From assembly GCA_002633025.1 (NCBI GenBank), contig NMRB01000444.1:199329-263328 (forward strand): a stretch of 64,000 nt of DNA, written 5' to 3'. The position numbers were made by a program, and so were the translations under genes. This document shows, piece after piece, positions 48,401 through 59,409 of the stretch (its first letter is position 1; every line of letters starts with the position of its first letter). Under the pieces are notes generated by a model, which was not told the origin of the DNA, did not search any database, and saw only the letters and a list, made by a program, of their open reading frames with translations. This stretch comes from Notospermus geniculatus. Taxonomy: Eukaryota; Nemertea; Pilidiophora; Heteronemertea; Lineidae.

Positions 48401-51400
48401 CTACGAGGGAGACGAGGTTTTTCGGGTTGACCTCCAGGGCGAGGAAGGTCACCAGGGCACCGAGGAGAGCGATGTAGACAAACCTAAAGAAAAGCAAAAT
48501 AGAAGTTCTCAGAACAATATACATGTAGTACATGTATGTAGACAGGCCTTCATGAGGGTATGTAATCTGCACGCCTACAGTGCCCAGCCAGCAAATGACA
48601 TCGGCCCGACAGCAAAGGACATTTGGGGGCGATGTGGGCGACGTGGGGCAAAAATTTCACCCAAAATAACTCCTAGAGAGACATACAGTCGCCCCCCCCC
48701 CAAAAAAATCTAATTTTTTTAAAGGGGTATATGATCCCCTCTGAAGCATTTTCTGCACCCCAAAATGTCCAAATCCACTCCAAAATGCCCTAAAATATCA
48801 TCATTAAAGTGATCCTAAACCGCCGGGGCGAGCGAGACAGCCTCGTTTTCATTTTCCCGCGCTACGCCAGTATGAATGAGCGCCTGTCAATCATCACGTC
48901 ACGTGATTACTATGGAATTTACTACGCGATCACTGATTGGGCAAGTTCTGAATGAGTGACAGCTGATTGTCAGAACAACATGGATACCACCAGTTCACCG
49001 AGTCGAGATTTCTCCTCGATTCAGGGGAGTTTTAGAGGATACATTCACGCCTAAGAGCATGAAGAGTGTTCAATCCGACACGAGTGACACCATTGATGAC
49101 GATGTCAGCCGGTATGCCAGGCAAGTTGGTCTTTTCTCGGAAGGAGCCCCAGAATTCGCTGACGTTACACCGGCACGGCGGCGAGATCCGCAGTCCGGCA
49201 ATATGTTAATGATGCCATACATACAAACAACCTCCTCATCGTCTTAAAACGGAGTTCTTTCTTTATTATGAGCCACTTCGATAATGTCTGTGGACAATCC
49301 ACAGCTGCTGGTCGGCATTTGCTACCTTTTAAAGTCCTTCTTGCACCACAAAATAAATTCTCACTCTTTTTGAGCTTTGTACAGCATTCAGACACAACTA
49401 CATTTTGCTGTTTGTTTCATGAAATTATGTTAAGTAGTAAGCGAGATATCAAGGATTTTGTCAGTCAAAATCATTGGGCTAAAAACCGTACTGTGAACGA
49501 CTTCAACAATGTGAATATGCTAAGTTATTCGTGACGTATTACTAGGGAAAACTTCATTTGAATTTGACCCACCCAGAGCACGCTGGACGCATGGTTTCTG
49601 CATGATATTTGCATTTGTTGAATTTCCCATCACATTCATTGCTTAATTTGTTCACTAGGCCGCTCTAATCAGGGAAATGACATGTTCATTATGCAGATTC
49701 CCTAGTGTGACATCACTTAATGAGGCAGTCTTACACCATTCTGATTTTAGCTGGGTCATTCACAAAATCAACCATAACTTTCTTACCGCTTGGAATTTTT
49801 TCACCAAATAAAAAGCTTTTTCACTGTAATTCTGTGCCAAATGATTATACAAGCTGCAAAAAATGGTGCAATAAGGACTTTAAGGCCGCCCTTTCCCTTC
49901 TTTCACTTCTTGCTTCGGCATCCTGTCTGCTGTGCAGTTTGCACGATTGACAAACTCAGTGAAGGTAGCGTACTGTGCATGCTCAGAAGCCAGGAGCGGA
50001 AATCGGAAGTTCCATTTTCGTGGGCGGTGAAAATGATCGGGTGCCAACGTTTGCTTGGCGGTTTAGGACCACTTTAAGTGTTAATTTCTTGCAAAGAGGC
50101 TGAAATCAAACAACTTTGTTAGATATGTCGTCCACAAACTTTATGTGACGTCTCCCTCTTGAGAGTGAAGTCTCCCAAAATTTTGAGGAGGGAGACACTA
50201 TTTCTCCCTAATTTTGGACCCAAGTGTGAGCCCTGGGACATTGGCCCATTCTTGGGCCAATGGCACTTGCTGGCTGGCGATGTATTCCAGGCGGAGACCC
50301 AAGAAGATATAAACATCTTATACAAAGTGGGATATGCAAACTTCTCATTATCCACTGACCTGATGGCATTGTACATCAAGCACCAAAAATAAATCTTATC
50401 TATCAAGTTATTTCAAAGGAATCTAGGTGATTGAAACCATGATAACAACATTGAGGTCTTGCGGCTTACCATCTCAAAATATGCCATTTTCGTCCGATGG
50501 CAATCCCGATTGGTTGGAAACACTTTTCATAGACTGATGCGCCGAACTTGTCTCTGATGACGACGTAGATCATCCATGCAACAGCGAGCATCGTCATGGT
50601 GAAGATCGGGACGGCCCGCTGGAAGTCGAGAACGATGGCCCAGACGAGATAGCCACAGTAGGCTGCCAGGAGGATAAGCTTCATCACCTAAACAGAAAAA
50701 CAGAATGTAGCAGACGGAGTTGATTATTTAAAACCTAAGCCAAAAAATGGTCCATGGACCATGTGCTCACCTGGGTGAACGTACTAGAAAAACAAATGAC
50801 AAATGTTAAATTGAAATGTTCCAGGGTCATATATGTATCCTCATTAGATGCACCTGATAAAAATTCGGAGACAATCCAGTTACAGTTCAGGAGTTACTAG
50901 ACTTTGAGCTTTGGTTTTGGCCACCTGGTGGCACAGTGGAGAATCGAATCGGACCAAAAAGTGGTGTCATAGGTCAACTGACATAGGGGTGTATATGTAC
51001 CAAGTTTCAAGTCAATAGCCCAAGCAGTTACGAAACGCGCCACCAAATGACTAAATTTTGAACTTTGACCTCTGTGACCTTGAAAAGTACGTCAAATCAA
51101 AAACCCGTTATATATGTAATGTACTCTCATTAGATACACCTATGATAAAAATTTGGAGGTGATCCATTCATTAGTTCAGGAGTTATTGCACTTTTTGTGT
51201 TTTTGCTTTCCGCCACCTGGTGGCCAAGCCAAGAATCGAATCGGACCGAAACTTGGTGTCATAGGTCATCTGACCTAGGGGTATATATGTACCAAGTTTC
51301 AGATCAATAGCTGCAGCGGTTACGAAACGTGCCCTGCTAACGGACGACGACAGACGCAGACCCACGACAAGAGCTCACCCCAGGTGAGCTAAAAAACACA

Positions 51401-54273
51401 AAAATTATTTTTCATTTCCTAAAACACCATCAATTTCGACATTTTCTGAAAACCTACCCTCTTGATAATATCCTTATTGTCCGTGCAGAATTTATCAAAC
51501 GCCTCTAACATCACTTCCATCTTGGCGGCACAGCAATTGTTCGGGAGGTCATCATCACTCGCCAAGTTTTCTGAATCATCCAAGGCAGTTTTTTCATGAC
51601 CTAAAAGTAACTACATAACATGACTCCATCAGAAACTGAAATAGACATGTTGAGAAAAAACTGAGATTGGTTTCAGTATGTATTGTTTAGGCCCTACTAG
51701 ATTTTTCCATCTGCTTAATATGGAAGAGGCCATCTCAACCTACTCATGTTCCTTTTTTTCTAATTGCCCTTGCCAAGGCACAAGGTACAATACAAGACAC
51801 CACAACTTACTGTGACAGACCGAAGAGCCAGGGATCAGATTATCCCATTCTCAATGGCCCTGGATTCCAACCTGGGACCTGCCTAAAGCCCCGGCCTAAA
51901 GCCTGCCGCACCCCGGGAGATCTGCTGAGCAAAAAGTTATTTGAGACCGTTTGCTCAGCAGTACAGCTCACCGAAAAATACACGCACACGGGAGCTTTCT
52001 GCCTGGCGAGGCAAGAAACTCACCGAATGCGCACACGCGAGCTACCTGCTGAGCAAACGGTCTCGAATTTTGCTCAGCATAGCTCCCGTGTGCGGCAGGC
52101 TTTAAGACATGTAAGAGGACATGAGGCTTCCATTTTAACATCAGGGGCCTGATTCACAAAGCACACTTCGGCTAAGTGTGGTCTTAGTGTACTCTTAACT
52201 ATTGTTCATAAATCCCCACACAATAGTTAAGACTACACTAAGATCACACTTAGGCGTAAGTGTGCTTTGTGAATCAGGCCCCAGCTTTTTTTGCACTGTC
52301 CATGCAGCACTTATTCATCCTACACTCCTCTCGCAGTGCTTTGTTTCGCTCCGTACCTACGCTTCACAAACCACTGCTTCGAATGGCCGCCGATTTACCG
52401 CCAGATGGCACCACTACTGTCCAACCAATCAGCACCGGCCATCAGGCTGCAACTGAGTAAAATCCTAAAACACTTTCTCCAGCGCGGCAGCGGGAACAGT
52501 AGTGGTGCCATCTGGTGGTCAATCGGCAGAATACCGGCCATTCGAAGCAGTGGTTTGTGAAGCGTAGGTACGGAGCGAAACAAAACACTGCGAGAGGAGT
52601 GTAACTCATCCATGAAACAGTGATGAGACTCAGACTGGCCTGAGTTTAAAAATCAGGAAAACCGAGAGTTAAGCTGCATTATGTTACGTTTAAGTTTGTT
52701 TAACCTTATTATTAAACTAGAACTGAGAAATTTGCTTGACAGCAAATTTGATGGTCCCCAGGCAGGAAAATTTTGAATGGAAGGTTCACTGGCTGAGTGA
52801 AAGGGTGGAGACTGGGTGGAGATTCAAATTGTGAAATCTTTGCTTGGTTTGGTCGGGGGGGGGGGGCAGATCTGCTGTGAAANNNNNNNNNNNNNNNNNN
52901 NNNNNNNNNNNNNNNNNNNNNNNNNNNNNNNNNNNNNNNNNNNNNNNNNNNNNNNNNNNNNNNNNNNNNNNNNNNNNNNNNNNNNNNNNNNNNNNNNNNN
53001 NNNNNNNNNNNNNNNNNNNNNNNNNNNNNNNNNNNNNNNNNNNNNNNNNNNNNNNNNNNNNNNNNNNNNNNNNNNNNNNNNNNNNNNNNNNNNNNNNNNN
53101 NNNNNNNNNNNNNNNNNNNNNNNNNNNNNNNNNNNNNNNNNNNNNNNNNNNNNNNNNNNNNNNNNNNNNNNNNNNNNNNNNNNNNNNNNNNNNNNNNNNN
53201 NNNNNNNNNNNNNNNNNNNNNNNNNNNNNNNNNNNNNNNNNNNNNNNNNNNNNNNNNNNNNNNNNNNNNNNNNNNNNNNNNNNNNNNNNNNNNNNNNNNN
53301 NNNNNNNNNNNNNNNNNNNNNNNNNNNNNNNNNNNNNNNNNNNNNNNNNNNNNNNNNNNNNNNNNNNNNNNNNNNNNNNNNNNNNNNNNNNNNNNNNNNN
53401 NNNNNCAGTCGGGAACATAGGGCCGATCGGCCGATCACCGCTCGATCGGGCGATTAGCGGCAGAACGGCCGATTTTTGCACCAACCGATCGACAGGCAAC
53501 GCCTAGATCTACCGGCGGTTTTCACAGAATGGACTTTCCGCAAACAAATACACGTATCCGCATGCAGATAACGTTGGAAACAGGAAGACGGCAATTTATC
53601 GCTTGTGTATGAAAAAAACTGCATTTGAATAAATTCGTCTGCTGATTTTAGAGAGGAAAATGTATATAAGTGCCCTCTCTAGAGTGTTTGAAAGACATTT
53701 TTTTAGTGATATGAATGTTTCTATGAGTAATTATTCTTTTAGAATGTTGGAATTGACTTAATTTAACTGTTAAGTGGATAAAAGTGAGGGTAGGTCTTCC
53801 AGAATGTCGGCACTTCGACCTGTGACACCAACGGCCGTTCTAGCTGCGATTTATGATAATGAGATTTTGCAGCTCGTTCTACCGCCAATTGTCCGATCAG
53901 CTGGTGATCGGCCGATCGGCCCTATGTTCCCGACTGGTAAGTCTGGGGACCATAATCAGGTACGCATATTTCGCAGACCAAAAATCAGGAATTCCTGATA
54001 AATCAGGAAAAATCTCATATCCCTGATAAAAAACTACACTTCAAACTCACCGTTTTCGATCATGATCTTGCACTCCTCTTTGTCATTCCTGATACCTGTT
54101 TTGAAAGTAGCCTGCGAGCCAATACCCTTCTTCAACTCAGTACTAGTAGTCTCATAAGGAGGACTGTCATGGCCTGCTGTCACAAGCGCTTCAATGCATG
54201 CATCCATTTCAAGGGCCCCAGCATCCACCGAAGAAACATTCGGGGTTGATGTTTGGTTCTGAACCATTGCCAT
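42461..54273 (-). CDS. SLC28A-like: SLC28 concentrative nucleoside transporter, copy 2, 11 exons
   Basis: Exons: 54051-54273, 51458-51600, 50470-50687, 48348-48483, 47399-47590, 46499-46786, 44829-44962, 44447-44615, 43746-43922, 43004-43184, 42461-42609; all GT-AG, 669 codons plus TAA. Intron phases are the same as in copy 1. Exons 3-10 have identical lengths, so residue numbers agree from 123 on. The membrane core is nearly identical, including [12 protein letters not shown] (530-541). Differences: V356F beside G357-Q358 (GNIFFGQTEAP), E-to-K at 520, small changes in exons 5, 9 and 10, a two-residue shorter exon 2 and a longer exon 1 (a second ATG two codons in). The extracellular tail gained a 5-residue repeat that adds an N-S-T site. 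The frame is open throughout, so this is a likely functional paralogue. Introns are expanded by mobile elements. Confidence 0.95.
43213..43448. mobile_element. TTA-flanked MITE in SLC28 intron 10, right copy
   Basis: Orthologous position to 13813-14057, with TTA at both sides (43210-43212, 43449-43451). It is slightly shorter through internal deletion. Confidence 0.75.
43532..43716. mobile_element. MITE in SLC28 intron 9 region, right copy
   Basis: Same site and ends (agatctgtgcacttccgcc ... gcgcagatct) as 14444-14627. Confidence 0.7.
45146..45263. mobile_element. Hairpin element in SLC28 intron 6, right block only
   Basis: Arms gggtcgtattttagaacgtt ... acgggacgttcggcccg, with the inner perfect pair ttaaggtcgaccttaa on each side. 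The left block lacks it near 15861. Confidence 0.65.
47607..47827 (-). mobile_element. Hairpin retroposon with hammerhead-like arms, copy 3
   Basis: The 221-bp insert in SLC28 intron 4 has the 15-bp duplication taaaagaYggaaaca (47592-47606, 47828-47842). The left block has the single site beside exon 5 (19805-19820). The tail (ccaagatacagaaaagcac on the plus strand) is at the low-coordinate side, so the orientation is opposite to copy 1. Arms carry GACCCC/GGGGTC-GAAAATTCGTGAATTC as in copy 1, with the CTGANGA core decayed. It begins 17 bp from the exon 5 acceptor. Confidence 0.78.
48808..50073. mobile_element. TTAA-flanked element, 1.27 kb, in SLC28 intron 3, right block only
   Basis: The ends AGTGATCCTAAACCGCC and GGCGGTTTAGGACCACT are flanked by TTAA on both sides (48804-48807, 50074-50077). 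It contains a short start-like frame (ATG 48980) and a 62-codon frame near 49059, as if remnants of a transposase N-terminus, but no catalytic domain. piggyBac and Kolobok both use TTAA. It sits inside another hairpin pair (cagccagcaaatgacatcgg / cactt-gctggctgg) spanning about 48585-50277. Confidence 0.72.
50748..51390 (+). repeat. CTCACCTGGGTGA repeat family, fuller copy, in SLC28 intron 2
   Basis: Ends gctcacctgggtgaac and ctcaccccaggtgagct. The interior contains two tandem-like halves, each with caggagttatt, cgaatcggacc, tggtgtcataggtca and tatatgtaccaagtttca. It is absent from the left block near 21680. Confidence 0.75.
51897..52104. mobile_element. Palindromic hairpin element in SLC28 intron 1, right copy
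   Basis: Same insertion as 22194-22329, but 208 bp with a restructured centre including caccgaaaaatacacgc and a partially repeated gctgagcaaa arm. Confidence 0.7.
52145..52281. mobile_element. CAG-flanked MITE, copy 1, right block only
   Basis: The ends GGGCCTGATTCACAAAGCAC and GTGCTTTGTGAATCAGGCCC are exact complements; CAG on both sides (52142-52144, 52282-52284). The left block has one CAG at 22383-22385. Confidence 0.85.
52321..52603. mobile_element. Long inverted-repeat element with 8-bp target duplication, right block only
   Basis: Arms of about 110 bp start tacactcctctcgcagtg and end in its complement. Flanks are attcatcc (52313-52320) and actcatcc (52604-52611). The left block has one attcatcc at 22416-22423. 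Eight-base targets are typical of hAT-type elements. Almost all of the element is arm. Confidence 0.8.
52883..53405. other. Assembly gap (Ns), 523 bp
   Basis: Preceded by a run of ten G and followed immediately by an inverted-repeat end. Confidence 1.
53406..53936. mobile_element. TIR element beside the gap, right block only
   Basis: The ends cagtcgggaacatagggccg and cggccctatgttcccgactg are exact complements over 34 bp, with the palindromic core gatcggccgatc. The left end touches the gap, so its flank is unknown. Confidence 0.65.
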
Positions 54274-54387
54274 TGTTAGAAATTATTCTTTGAACAAATT
54301 CAATCTGAAAATGAAATATTGAATGTTAAAATTCAGTTTGGTGTGTTTTAATATTATTGTAAACCAGGAAAAATTAAAGAAATGAAT

Positions 54388-54554
54388 AGGAGCTGTCAGC
54401 GAGTTGACCACTAGGTGTCACTAGGGCCCAATTCAATGCATCTAGCGGACCCAGTCATTATCGATCGAGCAGCGATCATAATAGATTTCCTGTACATTTG
54501 GTCCGCTAAGACTGTGCTGCCATCTGTTAGCAATATGCGCGGCTGACTGCTCCT
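54388..54554. mobile_element. AGGAGC-family MITE, copy 2, right block only
   Basis: The ends AGGAGCTGTCAGCGAG and GGCTGACTGCTCCT lie between AT dinucleotides. The left block reads aaatgaattgatgctgtc with no insert. Confidence 0.75.
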
Positions 54555-54711
54555 ATTGATGCTGTCATGAGTGGAGGAGTGACTCCCGTGTAGTGTAGGG
54601 AGAATCATGAAGATGATGAGGAAGGTGAACCACCTGAAGGGCATGGAGGGGGCCTGAAAAGCTTTGACACCTCTCAGAACAAGTTCCAGAACTGGCCAGT
54701 TTACTGATCAG

Positions 54712-54831
54712 GGGCCTGTTTCATAAAGTGACTTTAAGCTGATGGCCCCATTATTTTTATTAACTTCAAGGCATTTTCCATTTGGTTAAAGGTACCATAA
54801 TTAGCTTAAAGTCGCTTTATGAAACAGGCCC
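54712..54831. mobile_element. CAG-flanked MITE, copy 2, right block only
   Basis: The ends GGGCCTGTTTCATAAAGTGA and CTTTATGAAACAGGCCC; CAG on both sides (54709-54711, 54832-54834). The left block has one CAG at 22932-22934. Confidence 0.85.
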
Positions 54832-55168
54832 CAGGATACAAGCAAAGAAAGATGAGAAAACGGGTAGTTATTAAGTACGGAACGGAACGGAACGGAATCG
54901 TGGTTGCAAACGGAATGTAAAATACGGACTGACCCTGAAACTGGAACGGAACAGAGCTAATCTTTTGGATGGCGCTGTGCTGTGATGTTGGGTTCATTCT
55001 GTCATTTTGGTATTAAGCTAGATTCTTGTAGATACCATATATGGATTCTTTGGGTTGTGCCGTTTACTTTTTTGGGGCAGTGCTTTTGTGGTGGGTTCGA
55101 TTCTACATTGGGGTTAATATGGAATATGAAAATAGAAATCGGGTTTCTAAGGTGAAAGACATTGCTTC

Positions 55169-55427
55169 TTAAAGGAGCTGGACGTCCAAGTTGTAAACAC
55201 TCACTCACTGGTTCTCTATCCACGCGACGCCTGCGGTGCTGCCACCTATTGTCGGTGATTTGTACTGACGTGAATATCGTGAGTGAGTTGCATTGGACCG
55301 GGCACCAGTCTACGATCACGGGGCGCTACTGGTGACTGCCACCTTCACGAAGGAATAAAACTAGTTTGCTGGCCACTGTTTGTAAACAAACCAGTTTGTT
55401 TACAACTTGGACGTCGAGCTCCTTTAA
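55169..55427. mobile_element. Foldback nested inside the Mutator-like element
   Basis: The ends ttaaaggagctggacgtcca and the complement ending gacgtcgagctcctttaa. The left two-thirds recur at 63310-63481, so the unit is dispersed. Confidence 0.75.
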
Positions 55428-55560
55428 TATGGAGTTCCTTTTTGCCATTGGGGTGGTGTATTGCTTATATCAGTGGTTGATTTGATTCTAGAGTTTTGGC
55501 GGTCACTCTGGTAGGGAAGGCCTACCCCATCCCAATAACCATAGAATAGAATCGAACCAA

Positions 55561-55655
55561 CCACTAAAGCACTACCCCACCAGAGTGACCGGTAAAAGAA
55601 TCGAACCCGCACAACTAAAGAATTGTCTTATCCGAATTACACTAATTTATGGCTA
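55561..55655 (-). repeat. tRNA-like segment (SINE or tRNA relic)
   Basis: On the minus strand: gggtagccataaattagtgt, an A-box-like TAGTGTAATTCGGATAAGAC, then a B box GGTTCGATTCT (plus 55597-55607). Further gggttcgattct motifs lie at 55087 (plus) and near 55545 and 55717 (minus). It does not fold into a convincing functional tRNA by eye. Confidence 0.45.
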
Positions 55656-56284
55656 CCCAAAAAGTGAACCGATCACCAACAGTACTAGGCCTACCCCAAC
55701 CCCAAAATAGAATCGAACCCACCACAACAAAAGCACTACACCAACAAAGATATTGGCAAGACCATTACATACATGTAGAGTTGAGCTCACCACAAACATG
55801 ATAGAACGAACCATTATAACAGCACGGCACTGTCCATTTGAAATAAAATGAAAGTTAACTTTGTTCCGTTCCAGTTTCAGGGTCAGTCCGTATTTTACAT
55901 TCCGTTTGCAACGACGATTCCGTTCCGTTCCGTTCCGTACTTAATAACTACCCTGAGAAAACTGGCCAAGCTGGCACTTACGTACATACATGTATTCCGA
56001 AAGATGTAGTTGAGTGGAGAAAAGGAAATAACCTAAGATCAGCGGCCGAGATCCGCTAATTAAATGATGACAATCACTCAACGTCAGCAACGATAAACTA
56101 TCAGCAGCAGACGCGGATCCAGGGGGCACACCCGGCCTCTGCCCCCCATTTTTCAGTGACAAACGTTAGATGTTAGAAAAATTGCCCTTTTTCAAAATGC
56201 CACAGAATTGCCTTGTAATTTGTCCCTCAGTTGCTGGGAAATCGCAAAACGGCCTTCTCGATTTCAAAATACATGTACCGGTAT

Positions 56285-56602
56285 ACTCCCATCTCTACCT
56301 TGAGACCTGGAAGTTGGCAGGGTGTCCCTTTTCAAATTCCATTTCAAAAGACTGTTGACTTTGACCAATCAGAAGCAGGATGACCTACATAATCAACCTA
56401 GGATTGGTCAGTCTATAAATAGGAATGATGGCTATAAATAGGAATGATGGCATTTTGAATTTGAACTTTAGTTGAGCACAAGGCAGTATCATGGAAGAAT
56501 GCATGTGACCTATTTGGTGTGTGCGAGACTGTTTGACTTCGGAAATAGATTTGAAAAGGGACAGCCTGGCAACTTCCGGGGCTCAAGGTAGAGATAGGAG
56601 TA
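56285..56602. mobile_element. Foldback element upstream of SLC28 copy 2, right block only
   Basis: Arms actcccatctctaccttgag ... aggtagagataggagta, with inner ccctttt.aaat pairing. The centre has a 19-bp tandem (ctataaataggaatgatgg twice, from 56413). The left block has no insert near 23267. Confidence 0.65.
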
Positions 56603-57515
56603 TTCTGGGGGAGAATGCCCAGACCCCCCACCGTCATTTCGCAACGTCACCACTCGCCTTCATCAGTCCGCCTGTGGCCTTCAGTGCCCCCCTTATACCA
56701 GAATCCTGGATGTTCCCCCTGAGCAGAATGATAACCACACAGAAATCAAAATAAAGGTTTCCCTCCAGTTCCTCACCGTGAGCTATTGTCCACTTGCATG
56801 ACTTGAGAGCGATGGTATGACTGTTCAACCTGAACTTACTAGGAAAACCATGATATATAAATGAACGAGCTTGAGAGAAAAAACCTGTGATTGATGTTGA
56901 TAATTATAACCTGCATCCCCATGGCAAGACTTCAACGAAAAGTTCATGACTTTCTGAGAACTAGCGTGAATGAACCAATTCAGCAGCCAATCACAATCAA
57001 GAAACTCCGATGTGCATGTAAATAACTTCCGGAAAGAACTAATTAGGCCATTGTTTAACGGATTTCCCTCATGCCTAAAATCCCAACGGCAAAAGTGAAA
57101 AAAAAATTTTGCATCCGCTTGTTTAAAATATTTGAAAAAAATTTTTTTGCAAATGCGGTGAAGGCTTTGTTTTTTTACCGCCCGCATGCTCAAAGCCATT
57201 TCGGGAAAAAATACAGGCGCAAAGTCATCAAACATCGTCAAAAAAGTGAATAAATTCATCGACAGTGATTGCCGTCGATACCCTGCTCTTGCCCGTGCTA
57301 CCCTTAAAAAATCAAAAATCCTTGGATTTTAGGCCTAAGAATTCATTTTTTTACCTTCACACTCCCACTACACCATCATTTATTGGTTCTATACAAAGTA
57401 CCTGTAGTGTAGTGTAACAGTAACACTGTACACCTGGTATAAAATCCAGTTACATGTAGATGTTATGTAGGTCAGGTGAACAGCAGAAGGAAACCGGAGT
57501 GCCCAGAGAAAACCT

Positions 57516-59389
57516 ATGGGCGGTTATTACCGCAAATAATAAGACAAGAGAAAGACATCTGTAACTGAGCAGAAAAGATAGTTACTTTAAGCAATTAAAT
57601 TGTAAGTGCATGAAAAGGACAGTAAGTGAGAACAACTAAGTTTAAGTCTGATAAACTATTTTTGTATGCTTGAAAAGGACACCAGATGGCGACAACTAAG
57701 TTTATGTTGTGAAATGTTTTTGTGTACTTGAAAAGGACACCAGGTGGCGACAACTAAGTTTATGTTGTGAAATGTTTTTGTGTACTTGAAAAGGACACCA
57801 GGTGGCGACAACTAAGTGTGTTCATGAAAAAGACACTAGGGGGCGCTGATGTATGTGCGTTTCTATGGCACGCCAAAGTGGAATTTATTCAACCCTTTGA
57901 AATACAAAATTTCTTTCAAAATCTTGAGAAAAAAAATTCAACATTCACGTGACTATTTGAAAAATTTATTTCAATATTTCTTTCAGCAGGTGATCAAGGG
58001 TGACTAGAAAGCAAAGACCTAACACCTCTGAAAACACAAACACCCCAGATGCTAGAAACAAAAGACCAAACGAGAAGCTGTTTGTTCCTTTTTAGCGTCC
58101 CCTTTGTCCTCTCAGACTGGCAGTTAAAGGTTATTTTAATAACCTTTAAATAACCTACCCTTTAAAAAGGCCTTATATCCCCGTCAAGACAAATTGTAAC
58201 GAGGTCGAATTTGATTGGTTGTTAGTGCATGGAGATATCCCATCATGCCTCAGCACGAATTAGGATAACAGGGGGCGCTGTGGGGTGTCTATAAACCAAA
58301 GACCAAAGACTGAAGACAGAAGATGGAAGGCCCTGAACTATAAAACGAAGATCCCCACAACTATAGAATGGAAGGCCCAACTATAAAACGAAGATCCCCA
58401 CAACTATAAAACGAAGAGGGGGGCAAGACCCAGCTATAAAATGATGGGCTGTGTCAGTAACCAGTGAATAACCATGCACAAGGGTCCAAAATGGAAGAGT
58501 TACCCTCAGAGAAAAGGGTCCAAACGGTTATTTTTGGTCGGATTTAAACGGGGTTGCTTTTAATCAACAGATCTCAGAAAATGTNTTGGGTCTACAAGTG
58601 ATTGAAAAATAAAATCACCATAAAGTACGTCCACCATCGAAATCCGTTAAACAGTGATTTTACCTATCCATACAAGATAATACCACAAGTAGTATTCAAA
58701 CGTAATTTCAGTATGTAGAATCATGATAAAGGGTCAAGGAGGACTGGTTGAATCACATATCGGCTACCATAGGCCTATGTTAAGCCTAACATTAGATTGG
58801 TATGATCTTTTGCTGTGGGTGTAAGGTGACAGTTTTCACTGGGATGTAAGAAGAGTGACTTTTAGCCCTGTACTGCAAAAAGATAAGCCCCTGATTTTCC
58901 TAAGTAAAACATTGATCACAAATTGCTCCCTAGCCCAACCAGATGCAGAACCAGTAAAGTGTCTCACTTCAGGTCACAAGCCGAGGCTGAATTCTACCCA
59001 GATCACCAGGATGCCCACAGTGTATACATGTACATGAATCCTATTCACAGGAATATCGGTATAGATCTAGGCCTAAAACCACTTGACACCTATGACCTGT
59101 TTCTGAAGATACATTCAGCCTCTTAATCATCCTATAAATTGTTTACGGCTGTCTTAGTACAAAGTAGTCGATCATTTCGTTTTGTCATTTCGTTGTTTTG
59201 TCGTTTTGCTCTTTTGATACAGCCTTCTATTATTATGAAAACTTGCATAGGCCTACAATCCTAAAAAATGACTGTTGACTGTTGACTGTTGACTGTCGAA
59301 AAAATGACTGTCGAAATATCCATACTCCTTTTCTGCTCAGTTACAGATGTCTTTCTCTTGTCTTATTATTTGCGGTAATAACCGCCCAT
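57516..59389. mobile_element. TIR element, 1.87 kb, right block only
   Basis: Terminal repeats of about 62 bp start ATGGGCGGTTATTACCGCAA and end in the complement. The flanks gaaaacct and aaaaaccc are a likely degenerate 8-bp duplication; the left block reads ggaaacctgcgctattg. Long repeats suggest a Mutator-like relation. It contains tandem 58-bp units and repeated ctataaaacgaagatcccc words, but no transposase. Confidence 0.72.
57664..57815 (+). repeat. 58-bp tandem repeat, about 2.6 copies
   Basis: Unit starting gtacttgaaaaggacaccag repeats at 58-60 bp (57664, 57724, 57782). It lies inside the 1.87-kb TIR element. Confidence 0.92.
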
Positions 59390-59409
59390 AAAAACCCACG
59401 CTATTGAAA

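Larger units (their letters stand above)
54862..55953. mobile_element. Mutator-like non-autonomous element, right block only
   Basis: Terminal repeats of 92 bp (54862-54953, 55862-55953) starting gggtagttattaagtacgga differ at about one base and include repeated GGAAC units. The 9-bp target duplication tgagaaaac (54853-54861, 55954-55962) has its empty site at 22953-22961. Long terminal repeats with a 9-bp duplication are the hallmark of Mutator-like elements. No transposase; it carries a nested foldback (55169-55427) and tRNA-like segments. Confidence 0.85.

Noticed and set aside
55561-55655. Functional tRNA gene
   Set aside because: A- and B-box-like motifs are present but the arms do not fold into a standard cloverleaf by eye; it lies inside a mobile element.
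57071-57253. 60-codon lysine-rich frame
   Set aside because: Encoded by A/T runs; no family recognised and no splice or start context.
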